Assembly (NCBI RefSeq): GCF_900177745.1
Contig: NZ_FXAR01000011.1
Span: 1-61,718 of the forward strand
DNA: 61,718 nucleotides
From: Corynebacterium pollutisoli
GTDB lineage: Bacteria > Actinomycetota > Actinomycetes > Mycobacteriales > Mycobacteriaceae
Reading direction: 5' to 3'
In this document: in pieces, positions 1 to 8,275 of the stretch
Layout of the letters: each line of letters opens with the position of its first letter
Position numbering within the stretch: position 1 is the stretch's first letter
Translations under genes and position numbers: made by a program
The notes under the pieces: generated by a model
Databases searched by the model: none
The model's input: only the letters and a program-made list of their open reading frames with translations
What the model was told of the DNA's origin: nothing

Positions 1-494
1 AGGGTGGCGATGATGTGGGAGATCTGGCGTTCCGGCAGAGTGAGTGTCAGGGTGCGCATGCCGAGGGCGTCGGTGTTCTTACCCCCGCGTAGGGCTCGTT
101 TGCCGTAGGCCTTCGCCGCCGCATCCTTGACCGTGCGGTTGTGTTCACGGACCCGGGCGGCGGCCGCCCGATCAATCTCACCCACCGTCCCGCGCAACGA
201 ACACAACTCGACCCGGAGTTCCTCCACCGTCACCGACGCACCACGCAGCAGCGACCGCAGGTGTTTTTCGATCACCGCGACCGCGTCCAGGGACAGCGGC
301 ACCGCCGCTTCCCGGGCCGCCGCCTGCAGCCTGCGATACCGGGTGGGACCGTAGTACGTGACCGCGAGTTTCTCCCACAGCCGGGCATCGCGTACACCCA
401 GACGGTCGAGTACGTCGCGTGTGACCGTCCCGGAGGAGATCTCCTCCAGGACGGTCATGGCGCGCAGGGCCTGCAACGCAGCAACGGTGGTCAT
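1..494 (-). CDS. DUF222/HNH (13E12-type repeat family) protein, 5' part
   Basis: The frame starts at the ATG complementary to 492-494 and runs off the left edge without a stop, giving about 164 visible residues. It is alanine/arginine/leucine rich. A second gene at the right end of the window (61271) encodes a close relative: both share RLQAAAR, a VEELRVELC/EWELRVELC block and LRGTVGEIDRAAAARVRE. This N-terminal part matches what I know of the DUF222 domain, which in actinobacteria is usually followed by a C-terminal HNH nuclease domain and occurs in many copies per genome (13E12 repeat family of mycobacteria). The HNH part would lie outside the window, so nuclease activity cannot be confirmed. 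The 88 bp before the start are conserved with the other copy. Confidence 0.8.
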   Translation of the reverse strand, partial: MTTVAALQALRAMTVLEEISSGTVTRDVLDRLGVRDARLWEKLAVTYYGPTRYRRLQAAAREAAVPLSLDAVAVIEKHLRSLLRGASVTVEELRVELCSLRGTVGEIDRAAAARVREHNRTVKDAAAKAYGKRALRGGKNTDALGMRTLTLTLPERQISHIIAT

Positions 495-582
495 GCCCCG
501 GACACTAAACCGGAATCACGCAGGCGTCGATAAGCAACCAACCCGGTCTGTGGATAACCACCGTCTATCCACAGAAACCGGC
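495..582 (-). promoter_or_regulatory. Conserved DUF222-gene leader with DnaA-box-like hairpin
   Basis: The 88 bp directly upstream of the start codon align, with about 13 differences and one gap, to 61184-61270 in front of the right-hand DUF222 gene. The block holds a perfect 10-bp inverted repeat, TCTGTGGATA (547-556) and TATCCACAGA (566-575), with a 9-nt loop. The arms contain the DnaA-box-like 9-mer TTATCCACA/TGTGGATAA. The block also includes GCTTATCGACGCC and ends in a shared TCCGGGGC before ATG. Non-coding conservation next to a diverged protein suggests a functional leader or element end; its role is unknown. Confidence 0.6.
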
Positions 583-590
583 ATTTCTGC

Positions 591-1670
591 CTAGCTACCG
601 GTTGACAGATCCTCCATCGGGGGCTTTCCTTTCCGGAATACGCGCCACGAGCCGAGGCTGGCGGCGGCGGTGAACAGGGCGGGCAGGCCGAAGGTGCGGA
701 TGGCGCGGCGGACGGAACGGTAGTCGCGGATCTGCCAGCCGCGCGCCTCCGCCTCCTTGCGCAGCTTCGTGTCCGGGTTGATGGCCACGGCGGTGCCCAC
801 CATCGAGAGCATGGGGATGTCGTTGATGGAGTCCGAGTAGGCGGTGCAGCGCTGCAGATCGAGCTGCTCGATGGCGGCCAGCGCGGCGACCGCGTGCTTC
901 TTTCCGGGGCCGTGGAGGATGTCGCCGACGAGACGACCGGTGAACACCCCGTCCTCGACCTCCGCGACAGTGCCCAGGGCACCGGTGAAGCCGAAGCGCT
1001 TCGCCAGGATGTGCGCCAGCTGCACCGGCGTGGCGGACACCAGCCACACCTGGTGGCCGGCGGCGAGGTGCATGCGGGCCAGCTCGCGGGTGGCGGGCCA
1101 GGCCTTGTCGATCATCGAGGAGTCCACGATGTCCTCGCACAGGTCCACCAGCTCATCGACACGCTTGCCCTTGATGAACTCCAGGGCCTGGGTGCGCCCC
1201 TCGGCGACGTCGGTGGCGTTCTCCGAGCCGGTGATGCGGAACTTGATCTGCTTCCAGGCGATGGGGAGGATCTCGGAGAGCCGGAAGTACTTCTTGCGGG
1301 CCAGGCCCATCGCGAACACGACGAGGGAGGAGCCCTGGATGAGGGTGTTGTCCACGTCGAAGAAGGCCGCCGCGCCGACGTCCTGCGGGATGTCCGGGTC
1401 CGGTAGGGAGATGTGGAAGCCACCGGCCGCCTCGATGGACCCGGAGACCGAGTCCACCCCGGAGGAGAAGGCGTCCAGCTCGATGCCGAAGGTCTCCTGG
1501 ACGGCGGCCGCGGCGGCGGCCTCACCGGCGGTGCGCTGGGACTCCTCGTCGATGGGCGGCAGCGCCCGGTCCTCCAGGAAGCGGCGGAGGTTGCCCCGCG
1601 TCGCACTCCAGCTGGCGAGGAACTCACCGGGCGTGCCGGGGAAGAGGGAGTCGTGGTGGGAGGGGCTCAC
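591..1670 (-). CDS. HAD-IB family phosphatase (SerB-like)
   Basis: A 359-residue protein with GTG start. About 100 variable residues precede a HAD core. Motif I is FFDVDNTLIQG (nucleophile D105, acid/base D107), motif II is VWLVSATPV, and motif IV is AYSDSINDIPML near residue 280. The cap sequence (GSSLVVFAMGLARKKYF) is of the HAD-IB/SerB type. The C-terminus (FGLPALFTAAASLGSW) is hydrophobic and may touch the membrane. Family members hydrolyse small phosphomonoesters such as phosphoserine or lipid precursors; the substrate here cannot be read from sequence. It is divergent from the glutaredoxin-like gene at 1760, and its stop lies about 100 bp before the DUF222 gene on the same strand. Confidence 0.85.
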   Translation of the reverse strand: MSPSHHDSLFPGTPGEFLASWSATRGNLRRFLEDRALPPIDEESQRTAGEAAAAAAVQETFGIELDAFSSGVDSVSGSIEAAGGFHISLPDPDIPQDVGAAAFFDVDNTLIQGSSLVVFAMGLARKKYFRLSEILPIAWKQIKFRITGSENATDVAEGRTQALEFIKGKRVDELVDLCEDIVDSSMIDKAWPATRELARMHLAAGHQVWLVSATPVQLAHILAKRFGFTGALGTVAEVEDGVFTGRLVGDILHGPGKKHAVAALAAIEQLDLQRCTAYSDSINDIPMLSMVGTAVAINPDTKLRKEAEARGWQIRDYRSVRRAIRTFGLPALFTAAASLGSWRVFRKGKPPMEDLSTGS

Positions 1671-1759
1671 GTCGCGGTCCGAGCCTTCCTGTGTGCATCG
1701 GGGAACGGGTGGGGCGGTATCGTGTCCATGGTAGGCGTCGAAGAAGGAGACTGTGGACC

Positions 1760-1996
1760 ATGGCGGAGACGGTGGAGCTGATGATCCGCACGACGTGTGG
1801 GTCGTGCGCGCGCGTCGAGAAGCAGATCACCCCCGTGGTGGAGGCCGCCGGTCTCACCCTCGATGTCCGTAACGTCGACCATGACCGCGCCCTGGCCGTG
1901 GAGTTCGGGGACCGGGTCCCTGTGGTGGTCATCGACGGCGATGAGTTCGCCTGCTGGGAGGTCGACGATGCTGAACTGGAGGCCGCTCTGGCGTGA
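1760..1996 (+). CDS. Glutaredoxin-like protein (DUF836 type)
   Basis: A 78-residue thioredoxin-fold protein with ATG start preceded by AAGGAG at 1745-1749. The redox motif CGSC follows the first beta strand (LMIRTTCGSCARVEKQI), and a cis-Pro-like segment RVPVVVIDGDEF follows. Length and layout fit the small DUF836/glutaredoxin-like family. It sits directly upstream of hemA. I recall the same small gene before hemA in other corynebacteria, so a link with haem or redox control is plausible but not shown. Confidence 0.85.
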   Translation: MAETVELMIRTTCGSCARVEKQITPVVEAAGLTLDVRNVDHDRALAVEFGDRVPVVVIDGDEFACWEVDDAELEAALA

Positions 1997-2044
1997 TCGG
2001 GCGGGGCAGGTGTGGATTTCCTGTGTGCCGGGGGTATCCTTTTG

Positions 2045-2050
2045 TATGAT
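2045..2050 (+). promoter_or_regulatory. -10 element TATGAT upstream of hemA
   Basis: TATGAT matches the sigma-A -10 consensus of corynebacteria and would start transcription about 75 nt before the chosen hemA start. No convincing -35 is visible at the right distance. The short leader holds a GC-rich potential hairpin around 2056-2085. Confidence 0.45.
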
Positions 2051-2130
2051 CCACCCCGAGGGTGCGTGCACGACGTGCCCCGGGGTCGCGTAGTTAGATG
2101 TCCGTGCAACCGAAAGCGGTGAAGGAAAAC

Positions 2131-3462
2131 GTGAGTGTGCTCGTCGTCGGAATGTCGCACCGGTCGGCGCCGGTGGCGCTGCTCGAGCGGCTGAGCATGG
2201 ACGAGACCGTCCGCAACGACACCACCTCCCGCCTCGTCGGACGCCCCTCGCTGAGCGAGGCCATGATTGTCTCCACATGTAACCGGCTGGAGATCTACTC
2301 GGTGACCAATTCCTTCCACTCCGGTGTGCAGGACGTCGTCGAGGTGCTGCACGAGATCTCCGACGTGGACATCGACACCCTCCGCGGCTACCTCTACGTC
2401 CGCTACGCCGATGCGGCGGCCGAGCACATGATGGTCGTGGCCTCGGGGCTGGACTCCATGGTCGTCGGCGAGCAGCAGATCATCGGCCAGGTGCGCACCG
2501 CGTACCAGGAGGCCACGGACAAGGGCACCGTCGGCCCGGCGCTGCACCAGCTGGCGCAGACCGCCCTGCACACCGGCAAGCGCGTCCACTCCGAGACCGA
2601 CATCGACGACGCCGGCGCCAACATGGTCACCGTCGCCGTCGACGAGGCCCTCGAGCACCTCCACACGGACACCCTGCAGGGCAAGACCGCCCTGGTTCTC
2701 GGCGCCGGGGCGATGGCCTCGCTGGCGGCGACTCATCTGGGACGACTGGGCGTCGAGAAGCTCATCATCGGTAACCGCACCCGCAGCCGCGCGGAGCGCC
2801 TCGCCGAGCACTCCCGGGAGGCGGGGGTGCCCGCCGAGGTCGTCGACTTCGACGACCGCCACACCACCCTGGGGCACGTCGATCTGGCGGTGTCGGCGAC
2901 CGGCGCGGACGAGTTCACCATCGCCCCGGCGGACATCCCCGCCGAACGGCGCCGCGACCTCATGCTCATCGACCTGTCGATGCCCCGCGACATAGACGAC
3001 GCCGTCGTGCAGTTCGACGGCGTCCACCTGGTGAACATCGAGCGCCTCCACCAGACCATCTCCGGCCGGGGCGATCACTCCGCCGGCCACAAGGACGCCC
3101 TGGCGATCGTCGCCGAGCAGCTGCAGGAGTACAGCTCCGAGCAGCGCGTCCGGGATGTCGTCCCGGCGGTGTCGGCGCTGCGTCGCCACGCCGCGGAGCT
3201 CATCGAGGGGGAGCTCGACCGCCTGCGCGGGCGTACTCCCGCGATCGACGATCCCGATTTCGAGGAGGTGTCGCGGACGGTGCGCCGGGTCGTCGACAAG
3301 CTCCTCCACGAGCCGACGGTGCGCGTGAAGAAGCTCGCCGCCGAATCCGGCGTCGTGTCCTATGAATCCGCACTCCAGGAGCTGTTCGGCCTGGTCACCG
3401 ACGCGCCGCCCGTCGCGGTCGACGTCGCCGACCTGCCCGAGGGCAAGCTCACCACCACCTAA
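2131..3462 (+). CDS. hemA: Glutamyl-tRNA reductase
   Basis: First committed step of C5-pathway haem synthesis: reduces glutamyl-tRNA to glutamate-1-semialdehyde with NADPH. The protein has 443 residues. The N-terminal signature VLVVGMSHRSAPV and the catalytic block STCNRLEIY are present; with the GTG start at 2131 the nucleophile is Cys50, as in the family. The NADPH-binding stretch is ALVLGAGAMASLAATHLG, followed by IGNRTRSRAERLAE, and the C-terminal dimerisation helix is complete. GTG 2131 is chosen over the in-frame ATG at 2098 because GAAGGA at 2120-2125 is properly spaced and ATG 2098 has no ribosome site. hemC follows after 12 bp, so the two are co-transcribed. Confidence 0.95.
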   Translation: MSVLVVGMSHRSAPVALLERLSMDETVRNDTTSRLVGRPSLSEAMIVSTCNRLEIYSVTNSFHSGVQDVVEVLHEISDVDIDTLRGYLYVRYADAAAEHMMVVASGLDSMVVGEQQIIGQVRTAYQEATDKGTVGPALHQLAQTALHTGKRVHSETDIDDAGANMVTVAVDEALEHLHTDTLQGKTALVLGAGAMASLAATHLGRLGVEKLIIGNRTRSRAERLAEHSREAGVPAEVVDFDDRHTTLGHVDLAVSATGADEFTIAPADIPAERRRDLMLIDLSMPRDIDDAVVQFDGVHLVNIERLHQTISGRGDHSAGHKDALAIVAEQLQEYSSEQRVRDVVPAVSALRRHAAELIEGELDRLRGRTPAIDDPDFEEVSRTVRRVVDKLLHEPTVRVKKLAAESGVVSYESALQELFGLVTDAPPVAVDVADLPEGKLTTT

Positions 3463-3474
3463 GGAGACTGACTC

Positions 3475-4374
3475 TTGACCCGTACGACCCTGAAGATCGG
3501 CACCCGCCGCTCGAAGCTCGCCACCACCCAGGCCGGCCACATGCGCGACGCCCTCATCGCCGAGGGCCACGACGCCGAGCTGCACCTGGTCACCACCGAG
3601 GGCGACGTCAACATGGCCCCGGTCGAGCGCATCGGCGTCGGCGTGTTCACCCAGAAGCTGCGCGAGGCGATGGCCGCCGGCGAGTGCGACATCGCCGTCC
3701 ACTCCTTCAAGGACCTGCCCACCGCCCCCGACGAGCGGTTCCACCTCGTCGTCCCCGTGCGTGCCGACGCCCGCGAGGCGCTCATCGCCCGCGACGGGCT
3801 CACCCTCGACACCCTTCCGGAGGGGGCGCGGGTGGGTACCTCCGCCCCGCGCCGCATCTCCCAGCTCAAGGCGCACCGTCCGGACCTGGACATCCGCCCG
3901 CTGCGCGGCAACATCGAAACCCGCATGGGGTACGTCACCGACGGTGAGCTCGACGCCGTCGTCCTCGCCTACGCCGGCCTCTCGCGCGTCGACATGGGTG
4001 ACCGCGCCACCCAGGTCTTCGGCCCCGAGCTCGTCCTCCCGGCCCCGGCGCAGGGTGCGCTGGCCATCGAGTGCCGGGCCGATGACGCGGAGGCGGTCGC
4101 CGCCGTCGATAAGCTGGCCGACGTCGCCGCCACCACCTGCGCCCACACCGAGCGCATCGTGCTCAACCGCCTCGAGGCCGGCTGCACCGCCCCGGTCGCC
4201 TCCCACGCCACCCTCGACGCCGACGGCACCATCCACCTCACCGCCGGTGTCTTCGCCCTCGACGGCTCCCGGCAGCTGCTCTACCAGGGCACCGGCACCG
4301 ATCCGGTCACCCTCGGTGAGGCCGCCGCCGCCGATCTCCTGGGCCGCGGTGCCGCCGACCTCATCGACCGCTAG
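3475..4374 (+). CDS. hemC: Porphobilinogen deaminase (hydroxymethylbilane synthase)
   Basis: Polymerises four porphobilinogens into hydroxymethylbilane. It has 299 residues with a TTG start; the ribosome site AAGGAG overlaps the hemA stop codon. Seen motifs are IGTRRSKLA, the VHSFKDLPT loop, PRRISQL and RGNIETR, and the dipyrromethane cofactor attachment Cys237 within LEAGCTAPV. All expected catalytic features are present and the length is normal. Together with hemA it forms a tight translationally coupled pair. Confidence 0.95.
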   Translation: MTRTTLKIGTRRSKLATTQAGHMRDALIAEGHDAELHLVTTEGDVNMAPVERIGVGVFTQKLREAMAAGECDIAVHSFKDLPTAPDERFHLVVPVRADAREALIARDGLTLDTLPEGARVGTSAPRRISQLKAHRPDLDIRPLRGNIETRMGYVTDGELDAVVLAYAGLSRVDMGDRATQVFGPELVLPAPAQGALAIECRADDAEAVAAVDKLADVAATTCAHTERIVLNRLEAGCTAPVASHATLDADGTIHLTAGVFALDGSRQLLYQGTGTDPVTLGEAAAADLLGRGAADLIDR

Positions 4375-4401
4375 GCGGGACCGGGGTAGACTGGCCTGAC
4401 C

Positions 4402-4773
4402 ATGGCTGTTCTCAACATCACCGACCGTCAGGTCACCGTCACCCTCGACTGGTGGGAGAAGATCGCCGCCCGGCGGTCCCACCTCACCATCCCCACCCGG
4501 GTGATCACCGACGTCCGCGTCGTCGACGACGCCTGCAGCCTGGCCAGCGCCGTCCCCGCCCACAGACGCGCCCCCGGCACCCGCATCCGCGGTGTGACCA
4601 GCACAGGCACCTTCACCGCCAATGACGGCACCGGGGTCCAGACCTTCGCCGTGTGTCACGGCAAGGGCCCCGGCATCCTCATCGACCTGAAGTCGGCCAC
4701 CGTCAACCGCATCATCATCTCCACGCCGCGGGCGGGGGAGTACGCGGAGGAACTGGCCCGCATCGTCGGCTGA
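4402..4773 (+). CDS. Small PH-like domain protein of unknown function
   Basis: A 123-residue soluble protein beginning MAVLNITDRQVTVTLDWWEKI, rich in beta-strand-forming stretches and ending in a helix (EYAEELARIV). The pattern, including DVRVVDDACSL and RIRGVTSTGTF, resembles bacterial PH-like small proteins that I recall near haem genes in corynebacteria. I cannot assign a function. A TAGACT -10 box at 4387-4392 lies nine bases before the ATG and there is no ribosome site, so the mRNA may be nearly leaderless and the gene has its own promoter after hemC. Confidence 0.7.
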   Translation: MAVLNITDRQVTVTLDWWEKIAARRSHLTIPTRVITDVRVVDDACSLASAVPAHRRAPGTRIRGVTSTGTFTANDGTGVQTFAVCHGKGPGILIDLKSATVNRIIISTPRAGEYAEELARIVG

Positions 4774-4833
4774 GGCCGGCTGAGACGGTTGTGCCGGGGG
4801 AAGTGTTTTCGTATTCCGGGCTTCCTAAATTAA

Positions 4834-4895
4834 GGTGTGAATACCACACCATCATTTTCCCGTGATCGTATGGCCCCCCTTAGCCGGGTCACGGG
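4834..4895 (+). promoter_or_regulatory. hemD leader: palindrome and stem-loop
   Basis: Two structures lie in the 177-bp gap before hemD. GGTGTG AATAC CACACC (4834-4850) is a perfect 6-bp inverted repeat next to a possible TAAATT -10 box (4826-4831), placed like an operator. A second inverted repeat, CCCGTGA (4859-4865) with TCACGGG (4889-4895), can fold into a stem in the transcript, with an inner GGC/GCC pair. The regulator is unknown; the spacing does not fit the GlxR/CRP 16-bp consensus. Confidence 0.45.
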
Positions 4896-4950
4896 TGTCG
4901 ATGTGTGTCTCGACCTGTTGTGAGCATCCCCCACACTAGAAAAGATCCGT

Positions 4951-6630
4951 ATGAGCATGGCCCCTCAGACCTCCCAGCCGGGAAAGGTCGTCTTCGTCGG
5001 TGCAGGCCCCGGTAACCCCGATCTGCTGACCGTGCGTGCCCGCGAGGTACTCGCCGCGACCTCCGTCGCGGTGACCGATCCGGGCGTGCTCACCGGGGTA
5101 CGCGAGGTCGTCGCCTCCGGACTGCCCGTCCCGCAGGAGCGTATCGACGCCGCCGAGGCCGAGTACGAGCGCATCTGCGCCGAGGCCAAGGCCGCCGGTG
5201 CCCGCCGTCGTCCCCCGCGTCCGCCGGCGCCGACCGCCGCGGACATCCGCGAGGTCGTGGAGGGTGATGCGGCGGACGTCGTGAAGCAGCTGTCCGAGGC
5301 GCTCGCCGAGGGCGGGGACGTCATCCGCCTGGTGACGGGCAACCCGCTCACCCGTGATCAGACGATGGCGGAGATCGCCGCCGTCGCCGCCGCGGGACTG
5401 GAGTTCCAGGTTGTGCCGGGCATGTCCCTGCCGTCGACGGTACCGTCGTTCGCGGGTATCGCCCTCGGTTCGACGTACACGGAGACCGACGTCACCGAGA
5501 ACAACGTCGACTGGGAGCAGCTCGCCTCCGCCCCGCAGCCGCTCGTGCTGCAGGCCACGGAGGCCGACCTGGAGACCATCGCCACCGAGCTGGCTGAGCG
5601 GGGCATGGCCCCGGACACCCCGGTCTCCGTCACCGTCAACGGCACCACCCGCCTGCAGCGCACCCACGACGTCACTCTGGGCACCCTCGGCCGCCTCGAC
5701 GCGGAGCTGCCGGGCCAGCTGGTGGTCACCCTGGGCAAGGGCGTCGACGACCGCACCAAGTACTCCTGGTGGGAGAACCGCCCGCTGTACGGCTGGCGCG
5801 TGCTGGTCCCCCGCACGAAGGAGCAGGCCGCGTCGATGAGCGCCCGCCTGTCCGGTTACGGCGCGATCCCGCAGGCCGTGCCGACGATCTCGGTGGAGCC
5901 GCCGCGCAACCCCGCGCAGATGGAGCGTGCCATCAAGGGCATCGTCGAGGGCCGCTACCAGTGGGTCGTGTTCACCTCCGTCAACGCCGTGGCGGCCGTG
6001 TGGGAGAAGATCGTCGAGTTCGGTCTCGACGCCCGCTCCTTCGCCGGTGTCCGCCTCGCCGCCGTCGGCACGAAGACTGCGCAGGCCATCAGCGACCTCG
6101 GCATGACGCCCGAGCTGCTGCCGGCCGTGACCAAGCAGAACGCCGCCGGGCTCGTGGAGGTCTTCCCCGAGTACGTTGAGGACCTCGACCCCGTCGGCCG
6201 GGTCCTGCTGCCCCGCGCGGACATCGCCACCGACGTGCTCGTCGACGGTCTCATCGACCTCGGCTGGGAGGTCGACGATGTCGTCGCCTACCGCACCGTC
6301 CGCGCCGCCCCGCCGTCCGCCGAGATCCGCGAGATGATCAAGTCCGGTGGTTTCGACGCCGTGTGCTTCACCTCCTCCTCGACGGTGAAGAACCTGGTCG
6401 GCATCGCCGGCAAGCCGCACCCGCGCACCATCATCGCCTGCATCGGCCCCATGACGGAGGCCACCGCCAAGGAGATGGGCCTGCGTGTCGACGTCGTCCC
6501 CGAGATCGCCGAGGTTCCCGAGCTTGTCGACGCCCTCGCCGACCACGTCGCCGGCCTGCGTGCGGCCGGTCAGCTCCCGCCGCCGCGCAAGAAGCGCCGC
6601 ACCCGTCGCAAGGCGGGCGAGGACGCCTGA
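4951..6630 (+). CDS. hemD: Uroporphyrinogen-III synthase fused to a degenerate uroporphyrinogen methylase domain
   Basis: A 559-residue fusion. Residues about 10-255 have the fold pattern of tetrapyrrole methylases, starting with VFVGAGPGNPDLLT. The usual SAM-pocket motif GGDPFVFGRG is replaced by LVTGNPLTRDQT, and a basic-proline linker (RRRPPRPPAP) interrupts the domain. Residues about 270-540 are the HemD domain: WRVLVPRTKEQA, VFTSVNAVAAVWE, RADIATDVL, FTSSSTVKNL. The C-terminus is a lysine/arginine tail. Mycobacterial HemD, as I recall it, shows the same fusion and the same loss, so the synthase is likely active while methylation (sirohaem branch) is doubtful. Confidence 0.9.
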   Translation: MSMAPQTSQPGKVVFVGAGPGNPDLLTVRAREVLAATSVAVTDPGVLTGVREVVASGLPVPQERIDAAEAEYERICAEAKAAGARRRPPRPPAPTAADIREVVEGDAADVVKQLSEALAEGGDVIRLVTGNPLTRDQTMAEIAAVAAAGLEFQVVPGMSLPSTVPSFAGIALGSTYTETDVTENNVDWEQLASAPQPLVLQATEADLETIATELAERGMAPDTPVSVTVNGTTRLQRTHDVTLGTLGRLDAELPGQLVVTLGKGVDDRTKYSWWENRPLYGWRVLVPRTKEQAASMSARLSGYGAIPQAVPTISVEPPRNPAQMERAIKGIVEGRYQWVVFTSVNAVAAVWEKIVEFGLDARSFAGVRLAAVGTKTAQAISDLGMTPELLPAVTKQNAAGLVEVFPEYVEDLDPVGRVLLPRADIATDVLVDGLIDLGWEVDDVVAYRTVRAAPPSAEIREMIKSGGFDAVCFTSSSTVKNLVGIAGKPHPRTIIACIGPMTEATAKEMGLRVDVVPEIAEVPELVDALADHVAGLRAAGQLPPPRKKRRTRRKAGEDA

Positions 6631-6654
6631 GACGGTGGGGTGCGGGCAACCGCC

Positions 6655-6660
6655 TATGAT
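6655..6660 (+). promoter_or_regulatory. -10 element TATGAT upstream of hemB
   Basis: TATGAT lies inside a small inverted repeat (CCGCC TATGAT GGCGG) in the 80-bp hemD-hemB gap. It would give hemB its own start about 45 nt upstream of the GTG codon, in addition to read-through from hemD. Confidence 0.45.
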
Positions 6661-6710
6661 GGCGGGGAAGACCGACAGACCCCTTTTTCCCGGAAGGACC
6701 AGCGCCCGCT

Positions 6711-7733
6711 GTGACTGACCAGTCCACCCCGTTCCTGTCCGTGCCCACCCGTCGCCCGCGCCGCCTGCGCACCAGCCCGGCGATGCGCGAGCTCGTCGCG
6801 GAGACGACGCTGCGCCCGGCGGACCTCATCCTGCCGATGTTCATCGCCGACGGCATCGACACCCCGCGGGAGATCACCTCCATGCCGGGCGTGCACCAGC
6901 ACACCCTGGACTCCCTCAAGCGCGCCGCCCACGAGGCCCTCGAGGCCGGGGTGCGCTGCGTCGACCTGTTCGGCGTGCCGCGCGACGAGGACAAGGACGC
7001 CGATGGCACCGCCTCCTGCGACGGGGACGGCGTGCTCAACCGCGCGCTGGCCGCGATGCGCGAGGAGTTCGGCGACGACCTGCTGCTCATGGCCGACACC
7101 TGCCTCGACGAGTTCACCGACCACGGGCACTGCGGTGTCGTGCGGGAGGACCGGTGGGGACGCGCGGTCGTCGATAATGATGCGACCCTGGACCTCTACC
7201 AGAAGATGGCCGTCGCACAGGCTGACGCCGGCGCCCACATCATCAGCCCCTCCGGCATGATGGACGGCCAGATCCTGGCCATCCGCGAGGCGCTCGACGC
7301 CGCGGGCCACCAGGACGTGTCCATCATGGCGTACTCCGCGAAGTACGCCTCCGCCTTCTACGGCCCGTTCCGCGAGGCCGTCGGCTCCTCCCTGCAGGGC
7401 GACCGCCGCACCTACCAGCAGGACCCCGCGAACCTCCGCGAGTCCCTGCTCGAGGCGGAGCTCGACATCGACGAGGGCGCGGACTTCATCATGGTGAAGC
7501 CCGCCATGCCCTACCTCGACGTGCTCGCCGCCGTCGCCCAGCTCTCCTCGGTCCCGGTCGCCGCGTACCAGGTCTCCGGCGAGTACGCGATGCTGCAGGC
7601 CGCCGCGCAGAACGGCTGGCTGGACCTCGAGGCCGTCATGATGGAGTCCCTCACCTCCATCAAGCGGGCCGGCGCCGACCAGATCCTCACCTACTTCGCC
7701 ACCGACGCCGCGCGGGTGTTGGGCCGCCGATGA
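6711..7733 (+). CDS. hemB: Delta-aminolevulinic acid dehydratase (porphobilinogen synthase)
   Basis: Condenses two 5-aminolevulinates to porphobilinogen. It has 340 residues with a GTG start after GGAAGGA. The two active-site lysines are visible: K211 in [14 protein letters not shown] and the Schiff-base lysine K263 in [13 protein letters not shown] metal-binding segment [15 protein letters not shown] carries two of the family cysteines. RRPRRLR and SGMMDGQI are also typical. The stop codon overlaps the next start (ATGA at 7730), so the downstream membrane proteins are translationally coupled. Confidence 0.95.
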   Translation: MTDQSTPFLSVPTRRPRRLRTSPAMRELVAETTLRPADLILPMFIADGIDTPREITSMPGVHQHTLDSLKRAAHEALEAGVRCVDLFGVPRDEDKDADGTASCDGDGVLNRALAAMREEFGDDLLLMADTCLDEFTDHGHCGVVREDRWGRAVVDNDATLDLYQKMAVAQADAGAHIISPSGMMDGQILAIREALDAAGHQDVSIMAYSAKYASAFYGPFREAVGSSLQGDRRTYQQDPANLRESLLEAELDIDEGADFIMVKPAMPYLDVLAAVAQLSSVPVAAYQVSGEYAMLQAAAQNGWLDLEAVMMESLTSIKRAGADQILTYFATDAARVLGRR

Positions 7734-8269
7734 CGGAGAAGAAGCCGGAGGTCGTCCGCCTCATGCTGCTGCTGTTCGCGGTGGCCGTGGGCGGCGAAAT
7801 CCTCCACCAGATCCTCAACATCACCATCGGGCTCATGGACCCCTCCGCCCTGTACGCGGCGGCCAAGGAGACCATGAGCGCGGAGCAGGCGGCGGAGATC
7901 TCCGACGGTGCGCTGCGGGCGACGGTCATCGCCTCCATCCTGGTGACCGGCGGCATCGGCATCGCCGTCATGGGGCTCCTGGCGTTCATGCTGGTGCTCA
8001 TCCACCGCCGCTCGAAGTTCGCCGGACTGGCGCGCCGTATGCTGCTCGTCTTCGGCTTCTACTTCGGGTTCCGCATCCTCATGCTGTTCATGGCCACCCC
8101 GGGCGGGAACGACGTCCCCGTGGCAATGTATCTCGTGGACGGTGCCGTCCAGATCATCGTCGGCGTGGCCGCAGTCCTGGGCCTGATCTTCTCCTTCCGG
8201 GAGGAGGTCCTCAAGTGGACCGGGGAGATCGACTCCTCCGGCAACCGGATCGATCCGCGAAGGAAGTGA
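7730..8269 (+). CDS. Four-helix membrane protein of the haem cluster
   Basis: A 179-residue protein coupled to hemB by an ATGA overlap. Four hydrophobic segments lie near residues 10-32, 65-92, 105-122 and 133-157; the C-terminal tail ([24 protein letters not shown]) is charged and probably cytoplasmic. No catalytic motif is visible. Position between hemB and the P-type-ATPase-like gene, plus a second similar protein next door, suggests a membrane complex related to haem synthesis or its control. That is inference from context only. Confidence 0.8.
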   Translation: MTEKKPEVVRLMLLLFAVAVGGEILHQILNITIGLMDPSALYAAAKETMSAEQAAEISDGALRATVIASILVTGGIGIAVMGLLAFMLVLIHRRSKFAGLARRMLLVFGFYFGFRILMLFMATPGGNDVPVAMYLVDGAVQIIVGVAAVLGLIFSFREEVLKWTGEIDSSGNRIDPRRK

Positions 8270-8275
8270 GTAACC

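Noticed and set aside
547..575. Chromosomal replication origin, because of DnaA-box-like sequences
   Set aside because: Only one pair of boxes is present at each DUF222 leader, with no dnaA, dnaN or AT-rich unwinding region; the copies belong to a gene leader.
2098..2130. ATG 2098 as the hemA start
   Set aside because: No ribosome site, and it shifts the catalytic cysteine from the expected position 50; GTG 2131 has a good site.
1624..4659. Open minus-strand frame of about 1000 codons opposite hemA and hemC
   Set aside because: It is the shadow of high-GC coding on the plus strand: Gly/Ala/Asp/Val-rich low-complexity translation without domains, lying opposite two certain genes.
4834..4850. 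GlxR/CRP-type binding site before hemD
   Set aside because: The half-sites are GGTGTG/CACACC with 5-bp spacing, which does not fit TGTGA-N6-TCACA.
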